Positions 1 to 7,989 of a stretch of DNA of 64,000 bases are shown here, piece after piece. Source of the DNA: DATATV01 sp035551355. Lineage in GTDB: Bacteria > Actinomycetota > Actinomycetes > Mycobacteriales > Pseudonocardiaceae. The position numbers and the translations under genes were made by a program. Where the stretch lies: assembly GCA_035551355.1 (NCBI GenBank), contig DASZNF010000140.1:1-64000 (forward strand). Direction: 5' to 3'. Position 1 is the first letter of the stretch. Each line of letters opens with the position of its first letter. Under the pieces are notes generated by a model. It was not told the origin of the DNA. It did no database searches and saw nothing but the letters and a program-made list of their open reading frames with translations.

Positions 1-739
1 CCCCGAGTTGGCCACTGGCCTGCAACCCGGTGACGCCGGCCGACTCCATGGTGCCGGCCAGGATCGGGTCCTCGCTGAACGACTCGTTGTAGCGGCCCCA
101 TTGGGTGTCGCGGTCGACGTCGGCGATCGGCCCGAAGCCCCACCGCACGTTGGTCGCGACGGCCGCCTTGCCCGCGGACACCTGGGCGGCCTGTTCGAGG
201 GCGGGGTCATAGCTGGCGCCCATGCCGATCTCGGCGGGAAAGATGGTGTCCCCGTTGACGTTGTTGTGCCCGTGCACCACGTCAGCGCCGTAGATGATCG
301 GGATGTGCAGCGGGTTGTGGTCGATGGAGTACTTCACGATCGCGTTGATCGCGTTGGCCCAGTCCTGCGGGCTGTTCGCGCCGTTGATGTCCTCGGTCGG
401 CGGTGAGCCGCCGCCGGAGAGGATCGAGCCGACCGCGTCGTCGCCCAGCACCTGCTGGGCGCACGTGGCGTTCAGCGGACCGGCGCCGTAGTTGCAGTTG
501 CCGACGATCTTGTCCACTTCGATCTGGGTCATCTGGCCGATCTTCTCGGCCAGCGTCATTCTGTTCACCAGATCGGCGGCTCTTGCCTGCGGTGAGGCGT
601 GCTGGTCGAGGTAGAGCGGTTGGGGCGCCGCGATCGCGGTGCCCGCCGGGACGTAGGCCACCGCCAGAGCCGAGGCGGCCAGGGTGGTCGCCGCGAGGGC
701 GACCAGGGTGCGGCGTCGTTGCCGCCCGCCGTGCTTCAT
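1..739 (-). CDS. Secreted glycoside hydrolase family 3 beta-glucosidase (N-terminal part; runs off the window)
   Basis: The reading frame is open from an ATG at 739 to the window edge, so only about 246 N-terminal residues are visible. The first residues are basic (MKHGGRQRRR), then hydrophobic, ending in an Ala-x-Ala site near residue 38, so export is expected. The mature part starts with the GH3 opening LVNRMTLAEKIGQMTQIE and later has the family segment IPIIYGADVVHGHNNV, followed by GPIADVDRD. GH3 enzymes of this type cut terminal beta-glucosyl residues from cellodextrins or other beta-glucans outside the cell. The catalytic Asp lies beyond the edge and cannot be checked. A GGGGAG ribosome site precedes the ATG. 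Three TTACCG repeats sit about 110 bp upstream. Confidence 0.9.
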   Translation of the reverse strand, partial: MKHGGRQRRRTLVALAATTLAASALAVAYVPAGTAIAAPQPLYLDQHASPQARAADLVNRMTLAEKIGQMTQIEVDKIVGNCNYGAGPLNATCAQQVLGDDAVGSILSGGGSPPTEDINGANSPQDWANAINAIVKYSIDHNPLHIPIIYGADVVHGHNNVNGDTIFPAEIGMGASYDPALEQAAQVSAGKAAVATNVRWGFGPIADVDRDTQWGRYNESFSEDPILAGTMESAGVTGLQASGQLG

Positions 740-847
740 CCGTACTCCCCATTACCTGGGCCCGACGGCCTCGCACCGCCGAGCGGATCGACAAAGCGGG
801 TCTGATGCTTCGCCGCGCCGCTGGCCAGGTCAATGGTCTAAACGTAT

Positions 848-873
848 TTACCGCCGCTTACCGCGATTTACCG
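848..873. promoter_or_regulatory. Three TTACCG direct repeats at exact 10-bp spacing
   Basis: TTACCG begins at 848, 858 and 868 in the 145-bp gap upstream of the beta-glucosidase gene. Copies spaced one helical turn apart place a protein on the same DNA face, as with several response-regulator sites. Which protein binds is not known; the neighbouring TetR gene has a different, palindromic site. Function is inferred only from spacing and position. Confidence 0.4.
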
Positions 874-884
874 GAAACAGGCGA

Positions 885-1451
885 TTATTTCGCCAACAGG
901 GCGGCCACCGCGTCGGTGACCACCCGGCGCCGGTGGGCCCGGGACTGCTTGGCCGCCAACGATTGGTACTCCGGGGTGTTGGCCGCCCACAGCACCGCGA
1001 CGTGGGTGACCAGGCCCAACAGATCGACCGGGGAGAAATGGCTTGGCAGTTCGCCGTTTCGCTGCGCCTCGGTGATTTTCGCGATCTTGTTCTTGGTGCT
1101 GTCCAGCACGAGCTGCAGCGGAGCGGAATCGCCGCCGCGCTCCAGCCGGTACCAGGTGGCCAGCCGGGCCACCTCGGGCCGCGCCTCGTAGCGGTCGAAC
1201 AGTTTGCCCGCGTAGCCGGGCAGATCGGTGGCGTCCAGCGGAGTCTCCCGCACGGTGCTCTCGCAGATCTCGTTGAACACCGCGTCGAACAGGCCGTCCT
1301 TGTTGGTGAAGTGGTGGTAGATCAGCGCCTTGTTGCAGCCGGCCGCCTCGGCGATCCGGTCCACCCGCGCCCCGGCGATCCCGTACGCGGCGAACTCCGC
1401 CGACGCCGCATCGAGCAGTTTCCGTCGGGTCGCCTCCGCGTCACCAGCCAT
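885..1451 (-). CDS. TetR family transcriptional regulator
   Basis: This 188-residue protein has the TetR N-terminal fold: RRKLLDAASAEFAAYGIAGA, then VDRIAEAAGCNKALIYHHF, with the recognition helix and the usual YxHF ending. The C-terminal ligand domain (about residues 60-188) gives no clue to the effector. The ATG at 1451 directly precedes the domain. The gene is divergent from the short-chain dehydrogenase gene at 1552, and two related 14-bp imperfect palindromes lie in the 100-bp gap. The plain reading is that it represses itself and the dehydrogenase until a ligand binds. Family assignment is certain; the regulon is inferred. Confidence 0.93.
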   Translation of the reverse strand: MAGDAEATRRKLLDAASAEFAAYGIAGARVDRIAEAAGCNKALIYHHFTNKDGLFDAVFNEICESTVRETPLDATDLPGYAGKLFDRYEARPEVARLATWYRLERGGDSAPLQLVLDSTKNKIAKITEAQRNGELPSHFSPVDLLGLVTHVAVLWAANTPEYQSLAAKQSRAHRRRVVTDAVAALLAK

Positions 1452-1467
1452 GATCCCAGGATAGCTG

Positions 1468-1526
1468 ACTAACCACTTAGTTGACAGGACGGACCGGCGG
1501 TGGTTCTCTATAACTAACCAGTCAGT
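1468..1526. promoter_or_regulatory. Paired TetR operators between the TetR and SDR genes
   Basis: ACTAACCACTTAGT (1468-1481) and ACTAACCAGTCAGT (1513-1526) share the half-sites ACTAA and AGT, and each is an imperfect palindrome (10 of 14 positions symmetric). They are 45 bp apart, one near each divergent start codon. This is the usual arrangement of TetR autoregulation together with control of the adjacent gene. Confidence 0.65.
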
Positions 1527-1551
1527 CAACTGGACGAGGAGAACGAGGAAC

Positions 1552-2379
1552 ATGAGCAAGGTCTTCCTGATCACCGGCAGTTCGCGCGGCCTGGGCCGGC
1601 AGCTGGCCGAATCCATCCTGGCCGCCGGACACCGGGTGGTGGCCACCGCGCGCAAGCCCGAGCAACTGACCGACCTGGCCGAGTCCTACGGCGAGCAGGT
1701 CCTGCCGGTCGCGCTGGACGTCACCGACCCGGCGGCGGCGCAGACCGCGGTCAAGGCCGCGGTGGACACGTTCGGGAGACTGGACGTGGTGATCAACAAC
1801 GCCGGATACGCCAACCTGGTCGCGGTGGAGGACGTCGCCCTGGACGACTTCCGGGCCCAGCTGGAGACCAACTTCTTCGGCGTGGTCAACGTGACCAAGG
1901 CGGCGCTGCCGGTGTTGCGCGAGCAGGGCAGCGGGCACGTGATCAACGTGTCCTCGGTCGGCAGCCGGCTGGCCAGCGTCGGCCTGTCGGCCTACCAGTC
2001 GGCCAAGTGGGCCCTGGCCGGATTCGCCGGGGTGCTCGCCCGCGAGGTCGCGCCGCTGGGCATCACGGTCACCAACCTGGAGCCCGGTGGCATGCCCACC
2101 GACTGGAACGGCTCGTCCATGGCCAAGCCGCCGGTCAGCGAGCCCTATCAGCAGACCGTGGGCAAGGCCGTGGAGTACATGCGCGAACAGGGCGCCATCA
2201 CCGTCAGCGACCTCGGTAAAGTCGCCGAGGTGGTGCTCGAACTGGTCGAGCTGGAGCGGCCGCCGCTGCGCTTGCTGCTGGGCAGCGACGCGGTGCGCCA
2301 CGCCGCCGCCTACGAGCAGGCCCAACGCGAGTCCGACGAGCGCTGGCACGAGCTGAGCGTGTCCACCGACGCGTCCTGA
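1552..2379 (+). CDS. Short-chain dehydrogenase/reductase (classical SDR)
   Basis: The protein has 275 residues, a little longer than the usual 250. The Rossmann motif TGSSRGLG is at residues 8-15, the NNAG motif at 82-85, and the catalytic set is Ser near 135, Tyr148 and Lys152 (YxxxK), with Asn107 also present. SDRs of this kind oxidise or reduce a hydroxyl/carbonyl group with NAD(P)H in the cytoplasm; Arg at 12 in the glycine loop fits an NADP preference. The substrate cannot be deduced. An AGGAGAACGAGGA stretch lies before the ATG. Divergence from the TetR gene with shared operators suggests ligand-induced expression. Confidence 0.93.
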   Translation: MSKVFLITGSSRGLGRQLAESILAAGHRVVATARKPEQLTDLAESYGEQVLPVALDVTDPAAAQTAVKAAVDTFGRLDVVINNAGYANLVAVEDVALDDFRAQLETNFFGVVNVTKAALPVLREQGSGHVINVSSVGSRLASVGLSAYQSAKWALAGFAGVLAREVAPLGITVTNLEPGGMPTDWNGSSMAKPPVSEPYQQTVGKAVEYMREQGAITVSDLGKVAEVVLELVELERPPLRLLLGSDAVRHAAAYEQAQRESDERWHELSVSTDAS

Positions 2380-2492
2380 TTTCCGGGAATCCGGCCGGGA
2401 TTAACCGATCGCTTATCCAGCGCTTCCGCGCCGGTTTTCGCCGGTGCAGCCTGACGGTGGAGTAGTCGACCCTTACGGCCAGGGGAGCGCGG

Positions 2493-3365
2493 ATGCAGGT
2501 CCCAGCACCGTTCCAGTACGAGAAGGCGACCAGCGTCGAGCACGCGCTGGCGCTGCTGACGCAGTACGGCCCGGAATCCCGGGTGGTGGCCGGCGGGCAC
2601 AGCCTGCTGCCCATGATGAAACTCCGGCTCGCCCAGCCGGAGGCCCTGGTGGACATCAACGATCTGGCCGAACTGGCGGTCATCCGGCTGGACGGCGACG
2701 AGCTGGCCATCGGCGCCATGGTCCGGCACGCCGCGCTGCTGGATTCGGCGGTGGTCGGCGAGCACTTCCCGATCCTGCGCGACGCGGAACGGGTGATCGC
2801 CGATCCGCTGGTGCGCAACCGGGGCACCGTGGGTGGATCGCTGTGCCAGGCCGATCCGTCCGAGGATCTCTCCGCCGTCTTTGCCGCCCTGCGCGCCGAT
2901 GTCGTCATGCAGGGCGAGGACGGCCGGCGCACCCTCCCGGTCCGGGATTTCTTCGCCGGACCCTACGAGACCGCCCTGGGCGACGCCGAGCTGCTGGTCG
3001 AGGTGCGGGTGCCGATCCGCTCGCACGCCAGCGCCTACCAGAAGGTGGAGCGCCGGGCCGGGGACTGGGCGGTGGCCGCGGCCGGCGCGGCCCTGCAGAT
3101 CTCCGGCGGGACCATCGCCGAGGTCGGCATCGGGCTGACCGCGGTCGGCGCGGACGGTTTCGTGGCCACGGAGGCCGAGGACTTCCTGCGCGGCGGCCCG
3201 GCCATCGAGGAACGATTCGCCGAGGCGGGCCGGATCGCGGCCGAACACTGCCGACCGGTCGTCGACCAGCGCGGACCGGCCGACTACAAACGCCATCTCG
3301 CCGGTGAGCTCACCCGGCGCGCACTGCTGCGGGCCGCGGCCCGCGCCGCCGGACAGGAGGCGTGA
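2493..3365 (+). CDS. coxM: Carbon monoxide dehydrogenase medium (FAD) subunit CoxM
   Basis: This 290-residue protein is the flavin subunit of a molybdenum hydroxylase. It shows the two FAD motifs of the family: AGGHSLLP at residues 33-40 and TVGGSL at 112-117. In CO dehydrogenase it takes electrons from the iron-sulfur subunit and passes them to the respiratory chain. It is first in the order M-S-L, which is typical of form I CO dehydrogenases. AGGGGAGCG precedes the ATG, and the stop is one base before the coxS start. The 113-bp region upstream should hold the operon promoter, but I see no clear operator. Confidence 0.93.
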   Translation: MQVPAPFQYEKATSVEHALALLTQYGPESRVVAGGHSLLPMMKLRLAQPEALVDINDLAELAVIRLDGDELAIGAMVRHAALLDSAVVGEHFPILRDAERVIADPLVRNRGTVGGSLCQADPSEDLSAVFAALRADVVMQGEDGRRTLPVRDFFAGPYETALGDAELLVEVRVPIRSHASAYQKVERRAGDWAVAAAGAALQISGGTIAEVGIGLTAVGADGFVATEAEDFLRGGPAIEERFAEAGRIAAEHCRPVVDQRGPADYKRHLAGELTRRALLRAAARAAGQEA

Positions 3366-3366
3366 C

Positions 3367-3858
3367 ATGCAGATCACGGTGACCATCAACGGGCAGGAGT
3401 ACCGGCGGGACGTGGAACCCCGGTTGCTGCTGGTGCATTTCCTGCGCGACGAACTGCGCCTGACCGGCACGCACTGGGGCTGCGACACCTCCAACTGCGG
3501 GGTGTGCACGGTGTGGCTGGACGGACAGCCGGTGAAATCCTGCACGGTGCTGGCGGTGATGGCCGACGGCAGGCAGGTGCGCACCGTGGAGGGCCTGGCC
3601 GCGGGCGCCGAGCTGGACCCGGTGCAGCAGGGATTCGTTGCCTGCCATGGACTTCAGTGCGGATTCTGCACACCGGGCATGATGCTGACCGCCCGCTGGC
3701 TGCTGGACCACAACCCCGATCCCAGCGAGGCCCAGATTCGCGAGGCGATCTCCGGGCAACTGTGCCGGTGCACCGGTTATGAGAACATCGTCCGCTCGAT
3801 CCGTTGGGCGGCAACCCATTCCAGCGCGGAAACGGCCGAGGAAGAGGTGCCGGCATGA
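3367..3858 (+). CDS. coxS: Carbon monoxide dehydrogenase small [2Fe-2S] subunit CoxS
   Basis: The protein has 163 residues, as usual for the family. Cysteines 39, 44, 47 and 59 (CDTSNCGVC...C) form the plant-ferredoxin-type cluster. Cysteines 98, 101, 133 and 135 (CGFC...CRC) form the second, proximal cluster next to the molybdenum site. It carries electrons from CoxL to CoxM. The start at MQITVTING was chosen because it begins the ferredoxin fold and sits directly behind the coxM stop. Its last codons overlap the coxL start by 4 bases, so translation is probably coupled. Confidence 0.95.
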   Translation: MQITVTINGQEYRRDVEPRLLLVHFLRDELRLTGTHWGCDTSNCGVCTVWLDGQPVKSCTVLAVMADGRQVRTVEGLAAGAELDPVQQGFVACHGLQCGFCTPGMMLTARWLLDHNPDPSEAQIREAISGQLCRCTGYENIVRSIRWAATHSSAETAEEEVPA

Positions 3859-6227
3859 CCGCGACCGAGGACCGGCCGATCGGCTTCGGCCGGATGACCA
3901 GGAAAGAGGACGCGCGGTTCGTGCGCGGCCACGGCACCTACGTCGACGACGTGCAGTTACCCGGAATGCTGCACTCGGCGATCCTGCGCAGCCCGTTCGC
4001 GCACGCCCGGATCGTGTCCATCGACACCAGTGCGGCGCAGGCCCACCCGAAGGTGCGCGCGGTGATCACCGGGGAGACCCTCGCCGGGCTGAACCTGGCC
4101 TGGATGCCCACGATCTCCTATGACACGCAGGCTGTCCTGGCCACCGACAAGGTGCGCTTCCAGGGCCAGGAGGTGGCCTTCGTGGTCGCCGAAGATCGTT
4201 ATGCGGCCCGCGACGCACTGGCCCTGATCGACGTGGAATACGACCCGCTGGACCCGGTGGTGGACGCAAAACACGCACTCGACGAGGGCGCGCCGATCAT
4301 CCGGGACGACAAGGAGGGCCGCACCGACAACCGCATCTTCGACTGGGAGTCCGGCGACAGGGCGCAGACCGACGAGGTGTTCGCCAACGCGGAAGTCGTT
4401 GTGGCGCAGGACATGCTGTATCCGCGGGTGCACCCGGCGCCGCTGGAGACCTGCGGCACGGTGGCCGACATGGACCCGATCACCGGCAAACTCACGGTGT
4501 ATTCCACGACCCAGGCCCCGCACGCGCACCGCACCCTCTATGCGATGGTGGCCGGGATTCCGGAGCAGAAGATCCGCATCATCTCCCCGGACATCGGCGG
4601 CGGCTTCGGCAACAAGGTCGGGATATATCCCGGATACGTGTGCGCGGTGGTGGGTTCCATCGTCACCGGGAAACCGGTGAAGTGGATGGAGGACCGCTCG
4701 GAGAACCTGATGAGCACCTCCTTCGCCCGCGACTACCACATGCACGGCGAGATCGCGGCAACCCGCGACGGCACCATCCTGGGGCTGCGGGTCAACGTGC
4801 TGGCCGATCACGGCGCGTTCAACGGCACGGCCCAGCCGACCAACTATCCGGCCGGCTTCTTCAGCGTGTTCACCGGTTCCTACGACCTGCGGGCCGCGCA
4901 CTGCACGGTCACCGGCGTCTACACCAACAAGGCGCCCGGCGGCGTGGCCTACGCCTGCTCGTTCCGCATCACCGAGGCGGTGTACCTGGTCGAGCGGATG
5001 GTCGACGTGCTGGCCCACGAACTGGACCTGGACGCGGGCGAGTTGCGGATGCGCAACCTGCTGCGGCCCGAACAGTTCCCGTACCAGTCCAAGACCGGCT
5101 GGGAGTACGACTCCGGCGACTACCCGCGGACGCTCAACCTGGCCATGGACATGGCGCACTACAAGGATTTGCGGGCCGAACAGGCGGAGAAACGGGCCCG
5201 GGGCGAACTGATGGGCATCGGCGTCAGCTTCTTCACCGAGGCGGTCGGCGCCGGTCCGCGCAAGCACATGGACATCCTCGGCCTCGGCATGGCCGACGGC
5301 GCCGAACTGCGGGTGCACCCCACCGGCAAGGCGGTGCTCCGGATTTCCGTGCAGACGCAGGGCCAAGGCCACGAAACCACGTTCGCCCAGATCGTGGCCG
5401 AGGAACTGGGCATCCCGCCCGACGACGTGGAAGTCGTGCACGGCGACACCGACCAGACCCCGTTCGGCCTTGGCACCTACGGTTCCCGGTCCACCCCGGT
5501 GTCCGGCGCGGCCACGGCCGTGGTGGCGCGGAAAGTCCGCGAGCGGGCCAAGATCGTGGCGGCGGCCATGATGGAGGTCAGCACCGAGGACCTGGAATGG
5601 GAGAAGGGCCGCTGGTTCGTCAAGGGCGACCCGGACACCGGCCGCACCATGTCCGAGATCGCCCTGGCCGCGCACGGCACCCTGGAACTGCCCGAGGGCG
5701 TGGAAGGCCACCTGGACGCCAGCACCGTGTACAACCCGCCCAACCTGACCTACCCGTTCGGCGCCTACATCTGCGTGGTCGACGTGGATCCGGGCACCGG
5801 CGAGGTCAAGATCCGGGACTTCGTCGCGGTGGACGACTGCGGGGTGCGGATCAACCCGATGATCGTGGAGGGCCAGGTCCACGGCGGGCTGGCCGATGGT
5901 GTCGGCATGGCGCTGATGCAGGTGATCGCCTTCGACGAGGACGGCAACTGCTTGGGCGGCTCGTTCATGGACTACCTGCTGCCGACCTCTATGGAGTGCC
6001 CGTCCTGGCGGCTGGGCGAGACGGTGACCCCGTCGCCGCACCACCCGATCGGCGCCAAGGGCGTCGGCGAGTCGGCCACCGTTGGCTCGCCCGCCGCCGT
6101 GGTGAACGCGGTGGTGGACGCGCTGAAACCGTGCGGGGTAAGGCATGCCGACATGCCGCTGACCCCGGCCGCGGTGTGGCGGGCGGCGCAGGGCCGTCCA
6201 CTGAGGACGGACCTGGCGATCACATGA
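3855..6227 (+). CDS. coxL: Carbon monoxide dehydrogenase large subunit CoxL, form I
   Basis: This is the 790-residue catalytic subunit, which binds the molybdopterin cytosine dinucleotide cofactor and oxidises CO with water to CO2. The active-site loop reads AYACSFR at residues 365-371. The pattern AYxCSFR is diagnostic of form I, the true aerobic CO dehydrogenases, and Cys368 is the counterpart of the cysteine that binds copper in the Mo-S-Cu centre. The motif GVGE with Glu739 matches the catalytic glutamate. The gene order M-S-L also fits form I; form II has AYRGAGR and usually S-L-M. The start overlaps the coxS stop as ATGA. The enzyme normally sits on the inner face of the membrane. Confidence 0.96.
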   Translation: MTATEDRPIGFGRMTRKEDARFVRGHGTYVDDVQLPGMLHSAILRSPFAHARIVSIDTSAAQAHPKVRAVITGETLAGLNLAWMPTISYDTQAVLATDKVRFQGQEVAFVVAEDRYAARDALALIDVEYDPLDPVVDAKHALDEGAPIIRDDKEGRTDNRIFDWESGDRAQTDEVFANAEVVVAQDMLYPRVHPAPLETCGTVADMDPITGKLTVYSTTQAPHAHRTLYAMVAGIPEQKIRIISPDIGGGFGNKVGIYPGYVCAVVGSIVTGKPVKWMEDRSENLMSTSFARDYHMHGEIAATRDGTILGLRVNVLADHGAFNGTAQPTNYPAGFFSVFTGSYDLRAAHCTVTGVYTNKAPGGVAYACSFRITEAVYLVERMVDVLAHELDLDAGELRMRNLLRPEQFPYQSKTGWEYDSGDYPRTLNLAMDMAHYKDLRAEQAEKRARGELMGIGVSFFTEAVGAGPRKHMDILGLGMADGAELRVHPTGKAVLRISVQTQGQGHETTFAQIVAEELGIPPDDVEVVHGDTDQTPFGLGTYGSRSTPVSGAATAVVARKVRERAKIVAAAMMEVSTEDLEWEKGRWFVKGDPDTGRTMSEIALAAHGTLELPEGVEGHLDASTVYNPPNLTYPFGAYICVVDVDPGTGEVKIRDFVAVDDCGVRINPMIVEGQVHGGLADGVGMALMQVIAFDEDGNCLGGSFMDYLLPTSMECPSWRLGETVTPSPHHPIGAKGVGESATVGSPAAVVNAVVDALKPCGVRHADMPLTPAAVWRAAQGRPLRTDLAIT

Positions 6228-7018
6228 GCGACACCGAGTTGATGGTCCGCGCGGCCGGCCTGCGCACCGGCCGGACCCCGTTCGTGCTGGCGACGGTCGT
6301 GCGCGCGCAGCGGCCGACCAGTGCGAAACCGGGGGACCGGGCACTGGTGCTGCCGGACGGGTCGATGGAGGGCTTCGTCGGCGGCGGCTGCGCCGAGTCG
6401 ACCGTGCGGACCGAGGGTTTGCGGCTGCTGGCGGCCGGGGAGTCGGTGCTGCTGCGCATCACGCCGGAGGCCGACTCCGCCGCGGCCGACGACGGGGTGC
6501 TGACCGCCGCAGCCGACGACGGGGTGCTGACCGTGGGCAATCCGTGCCTGTCCGGGGGTGCGCTGGACATCTTCCTGGAGGCGATGCTCCCGCCGGTGCT
6601 GGTGCACGTCTACGGCGACACCCCGGTCGGCCGGGCGCTGGTCGAGGTCGGCCGCGCGCTCGGCTACGACGCGCGGCTGTCTGAATCCGGTGTGCCGCTG
6701 CCGCCTGATTTGGCGGCGGTGGTGGTGGCCGCGCATGGTCATGACGAGGAACCGGTGCTGGCTTCGGCGTTGCGGGCCGAGATTCCCTATATCGGACTGA
6801 TCGCCAGTCGTCGGCGAGGTGTGGCCGTATTGTCCAATGTGGATATACCGGATCGGTTGCGGGGCAACGTGCACACGCCTGCCGGTTTGGACATCGGCGC
6901 GCGTGGCGCGGGGGAGATCGCCTTGTCGGTCTACGCGGAGATCGTCTCCGGTCGGCCGCGCCGCGAGCCCGTGGCCGCGCTGGTCGGCCCGGCCGAGCAC
7001 TGCTGCGCCCATGGGTGA
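6224..7018 (+). CDS. coxF: XdhC/CoxF family molybdenum-enzyme maturation protein
   Basis: The protein has 264 residues. It shows GGGCAEST (Cys56) and GNPCLSGGALDIFLE (Cys108), the two conserved cysteine patches of XdhC/CoxI proteins, and a C-terminal Rossmann-like half ending in GARGAGEIALS. Family members bind the Mo cofactor and help install its sulfido ligand. CoxF in Oligotropha is an XdhC-type protein. Residues 88-104 contain a near-perfect nine-residue duplication (ADDGVLTAA then ADDGVLTV), encoded by a 27-bp tandem repeat starting at 6485 and 6512. The start overlaps coxL by 4 bases, and the end overlaps coxD by 8. Confidence 0.85.
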   Translation: MSDTELMVRAAGLRTGRTPFVLATVVRAQRPTSAKPGDRALVLPDGSMEGFVGGGCAESTVRTEGLRLLAAGESVLLRITPEADSAAADDGVLTAAADDGVLTVGNPCLSGGALDIFLEAMLPPVLVHVYGDTPVGRALVEVGRALGYDARLSESGVPLPPDLAAVVVAAHGHDEEPVLASALRAEIPYIGLIASRRRGVAVLSNVDIPDRLRGNVHTPAGLDIGARGAGEIALSVYAEIVSGRPRREPVAALVGPAEHCCAHG

Positions 7019-7880
7019 ACCGGGCGTGGACGTGCCCACGTTGCGCAAGCAGTTGGGGGACAAGGGATATCTGGCCGAGGACGGGCTGGTCACCGCGCTG
7101 CTGCTGGCGGTGCGGATGGACCAGCCCATCCTGCTGGAGGGCGAACCCGGAGTGGGCAAGACCGCGGCGGCCGCCGCGTTGGCGGCGGTGCTGGACACCC
7201 CGCTGATCCGGTTGCAGTGCTACGAAGGCCTGTCCTCGACCGAGGCGCTGTACGAGTGGAACTATCCGCGGCAGCTGCTGGCCATCCGGCTGGCCGAGTC
7301 GCGCGAGGAGATGCTGCGCGAGTCCGACCTGTTCGGCCAGGATTTCCTTTTGCCGCGCGCGTTGTTGCGCGCGATCCGTCATCCTGGGCCGCGTCCGGCG
7401 GTGCTGCTGATCGACGAGGTGGACCGGGCCGACGACGAGTTCGAGGCGTTCCTGCTGGAATTGCTGGCCGATGCCGCGATCACCATTCCCGAGCTGGGCA
7501 CGGTGCGGGCGGTGGTGCCGCCGGTGGTGGTGCTGACCTCGAACCGGACGCGCGATCTGCACGACGCGCTGAAGCGGCGGTGCCTGTACCACTGGATCGC
7601 CTACCCCGACAGCGAGCGGGTGGCGCGGATCATCCGGCGGCGGGTGCCGGAGGCGGGCGAGTGGCTGGCGCCGCGCGTGGCGGACACGGTGCGCCGGTTG
7701 CGGGATCTGGACCTGACCAAGCCGCCGGGATTGGCCGAGGCGATCAACTGGGCGGTCGCGTTGCACACGCTGGGACTGTCGGTGTGGGACAGCGGGGCGG
7801 TGGCGCCGACGTTGGGCGCGGTGCTGAAGTACGCCGAGGACATCGACCTGGCCCGCAGCTCGTCGGCGCTGGGCGACTGA
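7011..7880 (+). CDS. coxD: MoxR-type AAA+ ATPase CoxD
   Basis: This is a 289-residue AAA+ ATPase with Walker A GEPGVGKT at residues 44-51, Walker B VLLIDEVDRAD and sensor-1 VVLTSNRTRDL. MoxR proteins act as chaperones with a von Willebrand A partner, and CoxD is needed to mature the Mo-S-Cu site of CO dehydrogenase. Its partner CoxE lies next downstream. The ATG at 7011 overlaps the coxF stop by 8 bases. A further 110 bp with a short hairpin separates it from coxE, unlike the tight spacing of the other cox genes. Confidence 0.9.
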   Translation: MGEPGVDVPTLRKQLGDKGYLAEDGLVTALLLAVRMDQPILLEGEPGVGKTAAAAALAAVLDTPLIRLQCYEGLSSTEALYEWNYPRQLLAIRLAESREEMLRESDLFGQDFLLPRALLRAIRHPGPRPAVLLIDEVDRADDEFEAFLLELLADAAITIPELGTVRAVVPPVVVLTSNRTRDLHDALKRRCLYHWIAYPDSERVARIIRRRVPEAGEWLAPRVADTVRRLRDLDLTKPPGLAEAINWAVALHTLGLSVWDSGAVAPTLGAVLKYAEDIDLARSSSALGD

Positions 7881-7912
7881 GCGGCCGGGGATCTCGACCA
7901 CGCCAATGCAGA

Positions 7913-7933
7913 GGTCCCCGGCGAAGGGGGACC
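7913..7933 (+). terminator. Short hairpin between coxD and coxE
   Basis: GGTCCCC (7913-7919) pairs with GGGGACC (7927-7933) over a 7-base loop. It is followed by an AT-rich stretch (ctaatttcacgttagtcgaaaatt). It could attenuate read-through into coxE or mark a separate coxE promoter; no U-tract follows directly. Confidence 0.35.
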
Positions 7934-7989
7934 CCCTAATTTCACGTTAGTCGAAAATTGAGGGCGGAATGTGCTGGTAGGGACGAGCT

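Noticed and set aside
3855..6227. Form II CoxL or xanthine dehydrogenase
   Set aside because: The loop is AYACSFR, not AYRGAGR, and the M-S-L order fits form I.
3957..6344. Long minus-strand frame opposite coxL
   Set aside because: It is rich in His, Gly and Arg, has no recognisable motif, and is explained by third-position GC of coxL on the other strand.
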